A stretch of DNA of 64,000 bases from Kineosporia sp. NBRC 101731 (lineage in GTDB: Bacteria > Actinomycetota > Actinomycetes > Actinomycetales > Kineosporiaceae). Under the pieces are notes generated by a model that was given only the letters and a program-made list of their open reading frames with translations, searched no databases and was not told the origin of the DNA. The stretch spans positions 571,467 to 635,466 of the forward strand of contig NZ_BSTC01000001.1 of assembly GCF_030269305.1 (NCBI RefSeq). Direction: 5' to 3'. Numbering within the stretch: the first letter of the stretch is position 1; each line of letters opens with the position of its first letter. A program made the translations under genes and the position numbers. Of the stretch, positions 52,627 to 62,142 are shown piece by piece.

Positions 52627-53277
52627 TCATCGGGTCACCGTGGACGAGGTGCGCGCCCCGGTGGTGCCGGTGCCTGCGTAGGTGGCTCGCCAGCGGTGCT
52701 TGCTCAGCTTCACCGTGGCCGAGAAAGTGCCTGTCTTGGAGGTTTTCACGGTCTTCGCGGTGACCCAGACGTCGTTGCCGTTGAGGTACTGCACGCGCAC
52801 CTTCTGACCTGACAGCTTCTGCCACTTCGTTGCCCCGGTGCCGAAGTTCACCCGCTTCAGGGTGCCCGTGACCTTCCGGGACGACGACACCGTCTTCACC
52901 GATATCGCGAGATCGGTGCCGCGTTTCAGGCGGAAGGAGGCCGAGCAGCTGTCGATGGCCGTGCCGTTCTGGCGCTGCACCTTGACCGCGTACGCCCCGG
53001 CGTCGGCATTGGCGAACCGCGACGGGCTGAAGGTCGCGATCCGGTCGGCCTTGCCGTCCACCTTGTACACGGACAGGTTGATGTCGGCGATCGAGAGGGT
53101 CCAGTACTGCGCGGAGGGAACGTTGAACGTGACGTTCTTCGACCGCTGGTAGAGCGTCGTGCTACTGGGGGTGATCGTGCACGAGGCCGCGCTGGCGGGC
53201 TGGGCGGACAGCAGGATCACGAGGGGTACCGCGCACGCGGCCAGGCCCGCGACGGTCCGGCGCAGAAGGGTCGTCAT
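52627..53277 (-). CDS. Secreted paralogue 5 of 6 (divergent)
   Basis: 216 aa. Signal peptide MTTLLRRTVAGLAACAVPLVILLSAQ.., first domain CTITPSSTTLYQRSKNVTFNV, NADAGAYAVKVQRQNG, CSASFRLKRGTDLAI, second domain RKVTGTLKRVNFGTG, LSGQKVRVQYLNGNDVWVTAK, HRWRATYAGTGTTGARTSSTVTR. More distant from types A and B but clearly the same two-domain plan. A tandem GGTCATCGGGTCATCGG stretch marks its 3' end. Confidence 0.8.
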   Translation of the reverse strand: MTTLLRRTVAGLAACAVPLVILLSAQPASAASCTITPSSTTLYQRSKNVTFNVPSAQYWTLSIADINLSVYKVDGKADRIATFSPSRFANADAGAYAVKVQRQNGTAIDSCSASFRLKRGTDLAISVKTVSSSRKVTGTLKRVNFGTGATKWQKLSGQKVRVQYLNGNDVWVTAKTVKTSKTGTFSATVKLSKHRWRATYAGTGTTGARTSSTVTR

Positions 53278-53388
53278 ACTGCATATGACGGGTGGTGGGC
53301 ACCGCAGGGTTCACGAACGCCACCACCGACCGACCCACCGGGGCATGCGCCGTCGTGAGGCGCGTCCTCCATCCCGATGCTTAGCAGC

Positions 53389-54057
53389 TCAGCCGGTGAC
53401 TTCGGACGAGTAGTCGGATCCGGAGATGTTGGTGCCCTGGAAGTAGGCGCGCCACGTGCGTTCACCGATCTGCTTCGTGAACGTGAACGTGCCGTTCTTC
53501 ACCGGTACCCGGCCGCCGTACTGCCACTGGCCCCGGGCGTTCACGAACTGGATGTCGACCTCCTGGTTGGAGTAGGTCGTCCAGCGGGTCTTCGGGTTCT
53601 TGCCCCAGTTCACCCGCTCCAGGGTGCCGGTGACCTTGCGCCCGTACCTGATCTTCTGCACCTTGGTGATCTCGATCCGGGTGCCGCGCTTCAGGCGCCA
53701 GGTGCCGGTGCACGTGTCCGTGGTGCCGTCGCTGCGTTCCCGCTCCACGGTGCCCATGTGCCAGCGGGCGTCGGCGTTATCGAGCTTCTTCGGGTCGACC
53801 CGGGCCACGCTGGCGTCGCCGTCCACCGAGGTGTCGTAGATGTACAGGCCGATCTCGGGGAGATCGAAGGTGAAGTGCCGCGCCGAAGGAACATCGAAGT
53901 CGATGGTCTTGGGCCGGGTGAGGAAGGTGGTGCCCCGGGGTCGTACGTCGCACGACGGAACCGTCTGGGCGGACGCCGGGGTGGCGACGAGCGCGAGCGG
54001 GCCGACGAGAGCAGCGGCGGCCACGATGCCGGCCGCGGACTTCCGCAAGGTGAACAT
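53389..54057 (-). CDS. Secreted paralogue 6 of 6 (most divergent)
   Basis: 222 aa. Signal peptide MFTLRKSAAGIVAAAALVGPL... ending ASAQ, first domain CDVRPRGTTFLTRPKTIDFDV, LDNADARWHMGTVERERSDG, CTGTWRLKRGTRIEI, second domain GRKVTGTLERVNWGKN, EVDIQFVNARGQWQYG, RTWRAYFQGTNISGSDYSSEVTG. It is the first of the series in transcription order. TAGGCT 8 nt before ATG 54057 suggests a leaderless promoter. Confidence 0.8.
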   Translation of the reverse strand: MFTLRKSAAGIVAAAALVGPLALVATPASAQTVPSCDVRPRGTTFLTRPKTIDFDVPSARHFTFDLPEIGLYIYDTSVDGDASVARVDPKKLDNADARWHMGTVERERSDGTTDTCTGTWRLKRGTRIEITKVQKIRYGRKVTGTLERVNWGKNPKTRWTTYSNQEVDIQFVNARGQWQYGGRVPVKNGTFTFTKQIGERTWRAYFQGTNISGSDYSSEVTG

Positions 54058-54065
54058 GAAAGCTG

Positions 54066-54071
54066 AGCCTA
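54066..54071 (-). promoter_or_regulatory. -10 box TAGGCT of secreted paralogue 6
   Basis: Minus-strand TAGGCT, 8 nt before ATG 54057. Confidence 0.45.
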
Positions 54072-54168
54072 TGAGCCGCGCACCGGTTCCGGATGTCCCC
54101 CGAACATGGGATTCGCGGCCGTCCCGGGGGTTTTCCGGGACGGCCGCGAAGTCTTGCGGATCGGCCGA

Positions 54169-55896
54169 TCAGGCCGAGGGGATGCCCACCCGAACGTCGG
54201 GTGCGCCCAGACGCGCGGAGTCGGCGGTCTGGTCGTCGGGCTGCTTCTGCGACTCGATCTCCGCCGCGACCCGCTTGGTGTAGTGCTCGATCTCGCGGGC
54301 GGTCTGGCCGGCGTCCCATCCGAGGATCGGGGCCACCAGCGCGGCGACCTCCTGGGCGGCCTCGACCCCGCGGTCCCGCACCTCGATCGAGAGGCGGGTA
54401 CGACGGGCGAGGATGTCGTCCAGGTGCTGAGCGCCCTCGTGCGAGGCCGCGTAGACGACCTCGGCCTTGAGGTACTCGTCGCCACCGGTCAGCGGTTCAC
54501 CCAGCTCGGGCCGCTCCTCGATCAGGTCGAGCACCTGCGTGTAGAGGCTGCCGTACCGGTTGAGCAGGTGCTCCAGCACGTGCACCCGCAGGCCGGCCCG
54601 CTTGGCGATCGCCTGCCGGTTGTTCCAGGCCGCGAAGTAGCCGTCGGCCCCGATCAGCGGGATGCGCTCGGTGCAGGACGGTGCGACGACCCGGTCCAGA
54701 CCGTGCACCGCGTTGTCGACGGCGTCCTTGGCCATCACCCGGTAGGTGGTGTACTTCCCACCGGCGATGACGGTCAGGCCCCGCACCGGACTGGCCACCG
54801 CGTGCTCCCGGGAGAGCGTGCTGGTGGACTCGCTCTCCCCGGCCAGCAGCGGCCGCAGCCCGGCGTAGACGCCCACCACGTCGTCCCGGGTCAGCGGGTC
54901 GGCCAGTAGGGCGTTCGCGTGGTCCAGCAGGTAGTCGATATCGGTCTGGCTGGCGGCGGGATGGGCCTTGTCGAGTTCCCAGTCCGTGTCCGTCGTGCCG
55001 ATCACCCAGTGACTGCCCCGCGGGATGATGAAGAGCAGGCTCTTCTCGGTGCGGTGGATGATCCCGGTGGCGCTGTTGATCCGGTTGCGCGGGATCACCA
55101 CGTGCACGCCCTTGGAGGCCCGGACGCGGAACGAGCCGCGTCCGCCGACCATCTCCTGGATCTCGTCGGTCCACACGCCGGCAGCGTTGATCACCTGCTG
55201 CGCGCGGATCTCGAACTCCTTGCCCGACTCCAGGTCACGGGCGACGACGCCGACGACCCGGTCGTCCTCACGCAGGAACCGCATCACCCGGGTGCTGTTC
55301 GCGATCGCCGCACCGTAATGGGCCGCCGTCCGGGCGATCATCATGGTGTGACGGGCATCGTCGACCTGGCCCTCGTAGAACGAGATGGCACCGGAGATCT
55401 CCGAGGCCTTGCCGGAGGGGAACGACTCCTTCGCCTTGGCCCGGCGCATGTACCGCATGTGGTGCGGCACACCCCGGCCCGAGCCCATGACGTCGTACAC
55501 ACCCATGCCCAGTGACACGTAGGCGTGATCGAACGCCTTGGTCAGCGGGTAGATGAATTCCACCGGGTGCACGAGGTGCGGCGCCAGGGTCTCCAGGTTC
55601 AGCGACCGCTCCTTCAGCGCCTCGAAGACGAGGGCGAAGTTGAACTGCTCCAGGTAGCGCAGGCCACCGTGGAACAGCTTGGTCGATCGGCTGGAGGTGC
55701 CCGCGGCGTAGTCCCGCATCTCGACCAGGCCGGTGCTCAGGCCGCGGGTCACGGCGTCCAGAGCCGCACCGGCCCCGACCACCCCGCCCCCGATCACCAG
55801 GACGTCGAGTTCCTCTGATGCCAGTCGGGCCAGTGCTGCCTCACGGCCGGCCGGGCTGAACGGTTCCTGCGTGGTACTCAATCTACGTCCACCCAT
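54169..55896 (-). CDS. glpD: Aerobic glycerol-3-phosphate dehydrogenase
   Basis: FAD-dependent, quinone-reducing oxidation of glycerol 3-phosphate to dihydroxyacetone phosphate. 575 aa: [20 protein letters not shown] (FAD-binding GxGxxG), [74 protein letters not shown]. Starts in the glpK end: ATG 55896 overlaps it by 19 bp; a TTG at 55881 with GGGTGG upstream and a TTGA overlap is an attractive alternative. Last gene of glpF-glpK-glpD. Confidence 0.95.
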   Translation of the reverse strand: MGGRRLSTTQEPFSPAGREAALARLASEELDVLVIGGGVVGAGAALDAVTRGLSTGLVEMRDYAAGTSSRSTKLFHGGLRYLEQFNFALVFEALKERSLNLETLAPHLVHPVEFIYPLTKAFDHAYVSLGMGVYDVMGSGRGVPHHMRYMRRAKAKESFPSGKASEISGAISFYEGQVDDARHTMMIARTAAHYGAAIANSTRVMRFLREDDRVVGVVARDLESGKEFEIRAQQVINAAGVWTDEIQEMVGGRGSFRVRASKGVHVVIPRNRINSATGIIHRTEKSLLFIIPRGSHWVIGTTDTDWELDKAHPAASQTDIDYLLDHANALLADPLTRDDVVGVYAGLRPLLAGESESTSTLSREHAVASPVRGLTVIAGGKYTTYRVMAKDAVDNAVHGLDRVVAPSCTERIPLIGADGYFAAWNNRQAIAKRAGLRVHVLEHLLNRYGSLYTQVLDLIEERPELGEPLTGGDEYLKAEVVYAASHEGAQHLDDILARRTRLSIEVRDRGVEAAQEVAALVAPILGWDAGQTAREIEHYTKRVAAEIESQKQPDDQTADSARLGAPDVRVGIPSA

Positions 55897-57392
55897 CCCA
55901 TCGTTCGGTCCACGGCCTTCTTCCAGCCCGTGTAACCGCTACTGCGCTGCTCGTCGGACCAGTCCGGCGTCCAGCGCTTCGACTCGTTCCAGTTCGCCCG
56001 CAGCTCGTCAGTGTTCTGCCAGAACCCGACGGCCAGGCCGGCCGCGTAAGCCGCACCCAGGGCGGTGGTCTCGGCGACCACGGGCCGGCTGACCGGCACG
56101 TTGAGGATGTTCGCCTGGAGCTGCATGCACAGCTCGTTGGCAGTCACCCCGCCATCGACCTTCAGCACCTCGACGTGCACCCCGGAGTCGGCCTCCATCG
56201 CCTCGGAGACATCCCGGCTCTGATAGCAGATCGATTCCAGGGTGGCACGGGCCAGGTGCGCGTTCGTGTTGTATCGCGACATGCCGACGATCGCCCCTCG
56301 GGCGTCACTGCGCCAGTACGGTGCGAAGAGCCCGGAGAAGGCCGGCACGAAGTACATGCCACCGGTGTCCTCCACCGTTCGGGCCAGCGTCTCGATCTCC
56401 GAGGCGCCGGAGATGATGCCGAGCTGGTCACGCAGCCACTGAACGGCCGAGCCGGTGACCGCGATCGACCCTTCGAGGGCGTAGACCGGGGCGTCGTCAC
56501 CGAACTGGTAGCAGACCGTGCTCAGCAGGCCGTTCTTCGAACGGACCAGCTCGGTACCGGTGTTCAGCAGCAGGAAGTTGCCGGTGCCGTAGGTGTTCTT
56601 GGCCTCGCCCGGGGCGAAGCAGACCTGGCCGACCATGGCGGCCTGCTGGTCGCCGAGGATGCCCGAGATCGGGATGCCGTGGAAGCCGGAGGGGTCCACG
56701 ACCTCGCCGTACCAGGACGGCTCGGAGGACGGGCGGATCTGCGGCAGCATCTGACGCGGGATGTTGAAGAACGACAGCAGCTCGTCGTCCCAGTCCAGCG
56801 TCTCGAGGTTCATCAGCATGGTGCGGCTGGCATTGGTCACGTCGGTGACGTGCTTGCCGCCGTTGATGCCACCGGTCAGGTTCCAGACCAGCCAGCTGTC
56901 GGTGTTGCCGAAGATCGCGTCGCCCTTCTCCGCGTCTTCACGCGCACCGGGGACGTTCTCGAGGATCCACTGGATCTTGCCGGCGGAGAAGTAGGTGGCC
57001 GGCGGGATGCCCGCCTTCTGCCGGATCACGTCGCCCTTGCCCTCGCGCTCCAGGGCGGAGGCGATGCGGTCGGTGCGGGTGTCCTGCCAGACGATCGCGT
57101 TGTAATAGGGCCGCCCGGTCTTCTTGTTCCAGACCACCGTGGTCTCGCGCTGGTTCGTGATGCCCAGCGCGGCCAGGTCGGAGGGCTGAAGCCCCAGGCC
57201 GTTGAGCGTGTTGGTCATGACCGACCGCGTGCGCTCCCAGATCTCCACCGGGCTGTGTTCCACCCAGCCGGCCTGCGGCATGATCTGGCTGTGCTCGAGC
57301 TGGTGTTTGCCGCGCTCGTTGCCCTCGTGGTCGAAGAGCATGAAGCGGGTACTGGTCGTGCCCTGGTCGATTGCACCGACGAGATCTGCCAT
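55878..57392 (-). CDS. glpK: Glycerol kinase (copy 1, in glpFKD operon)
   Basis: ATP + glycerol to glycerol 3-phosphate. 504 aa: [109 protein letters not shown] and [17 protein letters not shown] 57392 with AAAGGAG upstream, 3 bp after the glpF stop. Confidence 0.97.
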   Translation of the reverse strand: MADLVGAIDQGTTSTRFMLFDHEGNERGKHQLEHSQIMPQAGWVEHSPVEIWERTRSVMTNTLNGLGLQPSDLAALGITNQRETTVVWNKKTGRPYYNAIVWQDTRTDRIASALEREGKGDVIRQKAGIPPATYFSAGKIQWILENVPGAREDAEKGDAIFGNTDSWLVWNLTGGINGGKHVTDVTNASRTMLMNLETLDWDDELLSFFNIPRQMLPQIRPSSEPSWYGEVVDPSGFHGIPISGILGDQQAAMVGQVCFAPGEAKNTYGTGNFLLLNTGTELVRSKNGLLSTVCYQFGDDAPVYALEGSIAVTGSAVQWLRDQLGIISGASEIETLARTVEDTGGMYFVPAFSGLFAPYWRSDARGAIVGMSRYNTNAHLARATLESICYQSRDVSEAMEADSGVHVEVLKVDGGVTANELCMQLQANILNVPVSRPVVAETTALGAAYAAGLAVGFWQNTDELRANWNESKRWTPDWSDEQRSSGYTGWKKAVDRTMGWVDVD

Positions 57393-57395
57393 GAC

Positions 57396-58274
57396 TTAGA
57401 GCTCCTTTGCGCCAGCGCTGGCGGTTTCCGGGGTTTCGGCCTTGGGGAGGAAGATCTGGAGGCCGTACTTGTAGAGGGCTCCACCGATCAGGGCGCCGAT
57501 GATCGGGCCGATGATCGGGATCCAGAAGAACAAGTCGCCGTTCTGATCCCGCATCGCTCCGCCGTAACCGGTGAAGAACGAGGCCAGACGCGGCCCGAAG
57601 TCACGGGCCGGGTTGATGGCGTAGCCGTCGAGCGTGCCCCAGGCCATACCGATGGCGACGATCAGCAGACCGACGACGACGGGGGCCAGGTTGCCCAGCG
57701 GGGCCGAGTTCCGGGCGTCGCCGATGGCGAACAACATGAAGACCAGGATCGCGGTACCGATGATCTGGTCACGCAGTGCGCCACCCTGGCCGATCGGCAG
57801 GGTGCCGTTACCCGGCAGCGTACTGAAGATGCCCTGGGTCTTGATCGTGTGCCCGGGGTCGACCATCGCGATCAGGTCGGTGTAGTTCCAGCGCACGATC
57901 AGCGCGGCGACGAAGGCGCCGGCGGTCTGGGCCAGGGAGTAAGGCAGAACCTTCTTCCAGGGGAAGCCCTGGTAGGCGGCGAGGGCGATGGTCACTGCGG
58001 GGTTGAGGTGGGCCCCGCTGATCCGGCCGGCCGCGTAAACACCCAGCATGACGCCGAAGCCCCAGGCCCAGGTGATGCTGTCGTGGTCACCGATGCCGCC
58101 GGCGACCACCTGGGCCACCACGCCGACACCGAAGAGAATCAGGATGGCGGTGCCGAAGAATTCGGCGGCCAGTTCACCGGTCAGGCCCGGGATGCGCCGG
58201 GTGGCGGAGGGCAGTTGCCCCTGGGGTGGTTCGGATGCGGTCGTCTGACCGTTTGCGCTTGCCGTCGTTGGCAT
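57396..58274 (-). CDS. glpF: Glycerol facilitator (aquaglyceroporin)
   Basis: 292 aa MIP-family channel with six helices and both NPA-type loops: SGAHLNPAVTIAL and GYAINPARDFGPRL (Asp after NPAR is the mark of glycerol facilitators). ELAAEFFGTAILILFGVG is helix 1. First gene of the glp operon, starting at ATG 58274 opposite the IclR regulator gene. Confidence 0.95.
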   Translation of the reverse strand: MPTTASANGQTTASEPPQGQLPSATRRIPGLTGELAAEFFGTAILILFGVGVVAQVVAGGIGDHDSITWAWGFGVMLGVYAAGRISGAHLNPAVTIALAAYQGFPWKKVLPYSLAQTAGAFVAALIVRWNYTDLIAMVDPGHTIKTQGIFSTLPGNGTLPIGQGGALRDQIIGTAILVFMLFAIGDARNSAPLGNLAPVVVGLLIVAIGMAWGTLDGYAINPARDFGPRLASFFTGYGGAMRDQNGDLFFWIPIIGPIIGALIGGALYKYGLQIFLPKAETPETASAGAKEL

Positions 58275-58362
58275 GGCGTCACCCTCGATCTGATGATTGT
58301 TGCCCCGATGTTTCGGGGTCCTTCGACGCTATGAAAACGCTGGCCACAGCGACACGCCTTTC

Positions 58363-58380
58363 TGTCGACATTGTCGAACA
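58363..58380. promoter_or_regulatory. Candidate IclR/GlpR operator: repeated TGTCGAACA-like boxes
   Basis: TGTCGACA followed directly by TTGTCGAACA, in the space between glpF and iclR. The second box overlaps a TTGTCG -35 placed 18 bp before the TACGTT -10 of iclR, so binding would block that promoter. Confidence 0.45.
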
Positions 58381-58394
58381 TCCGCCGACCGGTC

Positions 58395-58400
58395 TACGTT
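58395..58400 (+). promoter_or_regulatory. -10 box TACGTT of the IclR gene (leaderless type)
   Basis: TACGTT is 6 nt before ATG 58407; a possible -35, TTGTCG, is at 58371-58376. Confidence 0.5.
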
Positions 58401-58406
58401 GGCCGC

Positions 58407-59168
58407 ATGCCGGGCTCGATTCAGTCCATCGAGCGTGCCGCCGCGATCCTGCGTCTGCTCGCCGCGGCGCCGGGTCCCCTGCGCCTGACGGAGATCAGTT
58501 CATCCGTTCAGCTCTCGCGCGGAACGGCCCACGGCATTCTGCGCACGCTGACCGAGGTGGGGTTCGTCGACCAGGACCGGGTGACGGGCAAGTACCTGCT
58601 GGGTGCCGGGCTGGTGGCCCTCGGCGGTGGTCTGGTGGATCCGAACGAGCTGCGGGCGCGCAGCATGAACTGGGCCGACCCGCTGGCCGCGCGGACCGGT
58701 GAGGCGGTGCGGGTGGTGACGCCCGAGACCGGGGACGCCCGCGTGGTCCACTACGTGTTCCGCCCCGACCACTCAGCCCAGAAGGCCGACGTCGGGGCCG
58801 TGCTGCCCGGTCACGCCACCGCTCTGGGCAAGGTGCTGCTGGCCTTTCACCCCGTGGCGGTCCCGGACGTGCTCACCTTCTACACGGCACGCACCCTCAT
58901 CACCCGCACCACCCTGACCGCCGAGCTGACCCGGATCCGGCGCCAGGGGTGGGCCGTCGAGCGGGGTGAGCACCAGATGGACATGGCCGGCATCGCCGCC
59001 CCGCTGACCGGGCTCGGGGGCCTGGTGGTGGGGGCCATCGGTATCCACGGCGCGGTAGATCGCCTTCTCGACCCGGCCGGTGTGCCCCGCCCCCGGCTGC
59101 TCGCCCTGGTGCAGGAATGTGCCCGTGCGGTCGGCCGCGAACTGACGACCTTGAGGACGCAGGTGTGA
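58407..59168 (+). CDS. IclR-family regulator of glycerol genes
   Basis: 253 aa: N-terminal winged helix (IQSIERAAAILRLLAAAPGPLRLTEISSSVQLSRGTAHGILRTL) and C-terminal effector domain (ADVGAVLPGHATALGKVLLAF, YTARTLITRTTLTAEL, ERGEHQMDMAGIAAPL, GGLVVGAIGIHG). It sits between glpF (divergent) and a second glycerol kinase (downstream, 4-bp overlap), so it most likely controls glycerol use, as GylR does in Streptomyces. Confidence 0.92.
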   Translation: MPGSIQSIERAAAILRLLAAAPGPLRLTEISSSVQLSRGTAHGILRTLTEVGFVDQDRVTGKYLLGAGLVALGGGLVDPNELRARSMNWADPLAARTGEAVRVVTPETGDARVVHYVFRPDHSAQKADVGAVLPGHATALGKVLLAFHPVAVPDVLTFYTARTLITRTTLTAELTRIRRQGWAVERGEHQMDMAGIAAPLTGLGGLVVGAIGIHGAVDRLLDPAGVPRPRLLALVQECARAVGRELTTLRTQV

Positions 59169-60688
59169 AGCCACGTTTCGTGATGGCCATCGACCAGGGC
59201 ACGACGAGCACCCGCTCGATCCTGTTCGACCACAGCGGTCAGCTGGTCGCCGTGGCCCAGCTGGAGCATCACCAGTACTTCCCCCGGCCCGGCTGGCTGG
59301 AGCACGATGCGGAAGAGATCTGGCGCAACGTGGACAAGGTCGTCAACCGCGTTCTGGGCGACGTCGGCGCCACCGCCACGGATATCGCCGCCGTCGGCAT
59401 CGCGAACCAGCGCGAGACCATCGTGATCTGGGAGCGGAAGACTGGAAAGCCCGTGCGCCGGGCCATCGTCTGGCAGGACACCCGCACCGACGCGATGGTG
59501 GAGGAGATGCTGCGCGCGCCGGGCGCGGAGCAGATCCCGCAACTGTCCGGCCTGCCGCTCTCCTCCTACTTCAGTGCGCCGAAGCTGCGCTGGATGCTGG
59601 ACGAGACGCCGGGGCTGCGGGAGCGGGCACAGCGGGGCGAGGTGCTGTTCGGCACCATGGAGTCCTGGCTGATCTGGAACCTCACCGGAGGGGTGCACGT
59701 CACCGACGTGACCAATGCCAGTCGCACCATGCTGATGAACATCCGTACCCTGGAATGGGATTCACATCTGCTCGACTTCTTCGGCATCCCGGCCGCGATT
59801 CTGCCGGAGATCCGGGGTTCGCTGGAGACCTACGGCACCGGGCACGGCCCGTTGCAGGGTGTGCCGATCGCGGCGGCGCTGGGCGACCAGCAGGCGGCGT
59901 TGTTCGGGCAGACCTGTTTCTCTGCCGGTGAAGCGAAATGCACCTACGGCACAGGTAGTTTCCTGCTGCTCAACACCGGCACCGAACTGGTCGCCTCGAC
60001 CCACGGCCTGCTCACCACGGTGGCTTACCAGATCGCGGGGGAGCCGGCCCACTATGCGCTGGAGGGCTCGATCGCGATCACCGGCTCGCTGGTGCAGTGG
60101 TTCCGCGACGGGCTGGGCCTGATCGGCAGTGCCGCCGAGATCGAGACCCTGGCCCGCACGGTCGACGACAACGGGGGCTGCTACATCGTCCCCGCGTTCT
60201 ACGGTCTGTTCGCGCCGCACTGGAGACCCGAGGCCCGTGGGGTCATCGCCGGCCTGACCAGCTACATCACCAAGGGGCACCTGGCCCGGGCGGTGCTGGA
60301 GTCGACCGGCTGGCAGACCCGTGAGGTGCTCGACGCGATGAACGCCGACTCCTCGCTGCGGCTGAAAGCGCTGAAGGTCGACGGCGGTATGACCTCTGAC
60401 AACCTGCTCATGCAGTTCGTCGCCGATGTGCTCGACGTGCCGGTGGTGCGTCCGATGGTGGCCGAGACCGTTTCCCTGGGAGCCGGTTACGCGGCCGGTC
60501 TGGCCGTGGGCTACTGGTCCGACCTGGAAGGTCTTCGCCGGAACTGGCACCTGGCCGCGGAATGGCTGCCGGAAATGGATCAAGAGCGCCGGGAGTCGGA
60601 ATTCCGGAACTGGACATATGCCGTTCAACTCACCCTGGACTGGACCAGCAAAGTGGGCAATGCCACTACTCGTGTGAAGTCCCGATAA
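59165..60688 (+). CDS. glpK: Glycerol kinase (copy 2)
   Basis: 507 aa: [126 protein letters not shown]. All kinase motifs are intact. GTG start in a GTGA overlap with iclR. Similar to, but clearly distinct from, copy 1 only 1.8 kb away; the reason for two copies is unknown. Confidence 0.95.
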   Translation: MKPRFVMAIDQGTTSTRSILFDHSGQLVAVAQLEHHQYFPRPGWLEHDAEEIWRNVDKVVNRVLGDVGATATDIAAVGIANQRETIVIWERKTGKPVRRAIVWQDTRTDAMVEEMLRAPGAEQIPQLSGLPLSSYFSAPKLRWMLDETPGLRERAQRGEVLFGTMESWLIWNLTGGVHVTDVTNASRTMLMNIRTLEWDSHLLDFFGIPAAILPEIRGSLETYGTGHGPLQGVPIAAALGDQQAALFGQTCFSAGEAKCTYGTGSFLLLNTGTELVASTHGLLTTVAYQIAGEPAHYALEGSIAITGSLVQWFRDGLGLIGSAAEIETLARTVDDNGGCYIVPAFYGLFAPHWRPEARGVIAGLTSYITKGHLARAVLESTGWQTREVLDAMNADSSLRLKALKVDGGMTSDNLLMQFVADVLDVPVVRPMVAETVSLGAGYAAGLAVGYWSDLEGLRRNWHLAAEWLPEMDQERRESEFRNWTYAVQLTLDWTSKVGNATTRVKSR

Positions 60689-60863
60689 AGAGGATATTAC
60701 GAGCTGCTGTGCGCCTGGTTTCAGGAAACATCAGGGACGGTCAGGGGTGATCTCAGGGTGATGCCTGAGGCGTTTCCGGCCTGCTGAATTGATACTGTTC
60801 CGGCGTTCTTGAGCAAGAAAATGCCTGCTGCCTCCGGGTTTCTCCAGGGGTTGGGCAGTAAGG

Positions 60864-60882
60864 TTAGGTCAGCCTGACTCCG
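60864..60882. promoter_or_regulatory. Candidate iron box (DtxR/IdeR-like) upstream of the desaturase
   Basis: TTAGGTCAGCCTGACTCCG matches 13 of 19 positions of the IdeR/DtxR consensus; the centre is a dyad (GGTCAG/CTGAC). It lies about 118 bp before ATG 61000 in a 311-bp region (60689-60999) that otherwise shows no gene. Confidence 0.4.
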
Positions 60883-60999
60883 ATACTTCGAGTCGGCTGT
60901 ATGCACCCTGAGCCAAGCAGTCAGCCAGACGTTCGCGGGAGCCGTCCGACCGGATTCCCGTGCGGCGAATATGGAGGCACGACCGGCTATGAGGCAATC

Positions 61000-62121
61000 A
61001 TGACCATCATTACTTCGCGGTTCGAGCGGCGTGCGGGCAAGGGCGATACCGCCGATTCTGCCGCTTCCGCCGACTCTGTCGACCGGGAGAGCACACTCGG
61101 CGTCACCCGGCGTCTGAGTACCCGGCGCAGTGACCGGCACCGGGGCGAGCCCTGGCGCGACTGGGCCGCCATCGGCCTTCTCAACCACGCGCAGATGCTC
61201 GTCATCGCCCTGATCTCCCCGAGTTGGCCCTGGCTCCTGCTGGCTGCGCTGCCTCTCAGCCTGACCTTCGCCACCGGCACCCTGACCATCCTGCACGACG
61301 CCGGTCACCGCCGGTTCTCCCGCAAGACCTGGCCCAACGTCTTCGCCACCCAGACGGCCATCCCGCTGGGCTTCTTCGTACAGCACTGGACCCTGAAACA
61401 CCGTGTGCACCACCGGTCGTCACAGGTGTATCCACTGGACGAGGCCACCCGTAACACCACGGTCCGGATGCATCCGGGCATCGAGCGCAAGCCGATCCAC
61501 CGCTACCAGCACTTCTATGCGTGGTTCCTCTACGCGTTCGCCTGGGTGGGCGAGCTGGACAGCCAGATCACCTACGTGCGGAAGGGCAACATCATCGGCC
61601 TGGAGGTGCCGCCCTTCCGGGTGCGGCTGGGCCAGTGGCTGTTCGAGAAGGCCTTCTGGGCACTGGTGATCGCCCCGTACGTGATCCTGCTGGGGCCGGG
61701 CAAGTTCGCGCTGTACTTCATGGTGGCCATGAGCCTGGGTGCGGTCCAGGCCGCGATCGTGCTGGTGGTCGGGCACATCAACGAGGGGCTCTACGCGCCG
61801 AGTGAGCAGCCGGCGCCGAAGGACTGGTCCAAGCATCTGGTCGCCACCACGGCCTCGTTCAACACCGGCAGCCTGCCGATGCGCTGGCTGACCGGCGGTA
61901 TGACCCATCACCTGGCCCATCACCTCAAGCCGGTGGCCCCGCGGCACCAGCTGCCGCAGTTGCACACCACCGTGGTGGCGAAGGTGGTGCAGGCTTCGGG
62001 TCTGCCGCACGTGGAGTACCCGACCCTGACCTCCGCCACGATCAGCCACTACCGCAGGCTGAAGGAACTGGGTCACAGCGACGGCGGTCCGCCCGTGGTC
62101 ACCGGGCCCACCGCCACCTGA
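61000..62121 (+). CDS. Membrane fatty acid desaturase
   Basis: 373 aa with several hydrophobic segments and the three His boxes of di-iron desaturases: HDAGHRRF (HxxxH), HRVHH (HxxHH) and MTHHLAHHL (HxxHH). Flanking features such as WTLKHRVHHRSSQVYP and NTGSLPMRWLTGGMTHHLAHHLKP fit the type that works on acyl-lipid or acyl-CoA chains; position of the double bond unknown. ATG 61000, GAGG upstream; the reading frame extends to 60901 but the longer N-terminus is not protein-like. It needs iron, which fits the iron-box-like site upstream. Confidence 0.88.
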   Translation: MTIITSRFERRAGKGDTADSAASADSVDRESTLGVTRRLSTRRSDRHRGEPWRDWAAIGLLNHAQMLVIALISPSWPWLLLAALPLSLTFATGTLTILHDAGHRRFSRKTWPNVFATQTAIPLGFFVQHWTLKHRVHHRSSQVYPLDEATRNTTVRMHPGIERKPIHRYQHFYAWFLYAFAWVGELDSQITYVRKGNIIGLEVPPFRVRLGQWLFEKAFWALVIAPYVILLGPGKFALYFMVAMSLGAVQAAIVLVVGHINEGLYAPSEQPAPKDWSKHLVATTASFNTGSLPMRWLTGGMTHHLAHHLKPVAPRHQLPQLHTTVVAKVVQASGLPHVEYPTLTSATISHYRRLKELGHSDGGPPVVTGPTAT

Positions 62122-62142
62122 GAGAAAGCACGAGAGTCAACG

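Noticed and set aside
56175-58334. 719-codon plus-strand frame opposite glpK and glpF
   Set aside because: Shadow of the two glycerol genes, whose motifs are unambiguous.
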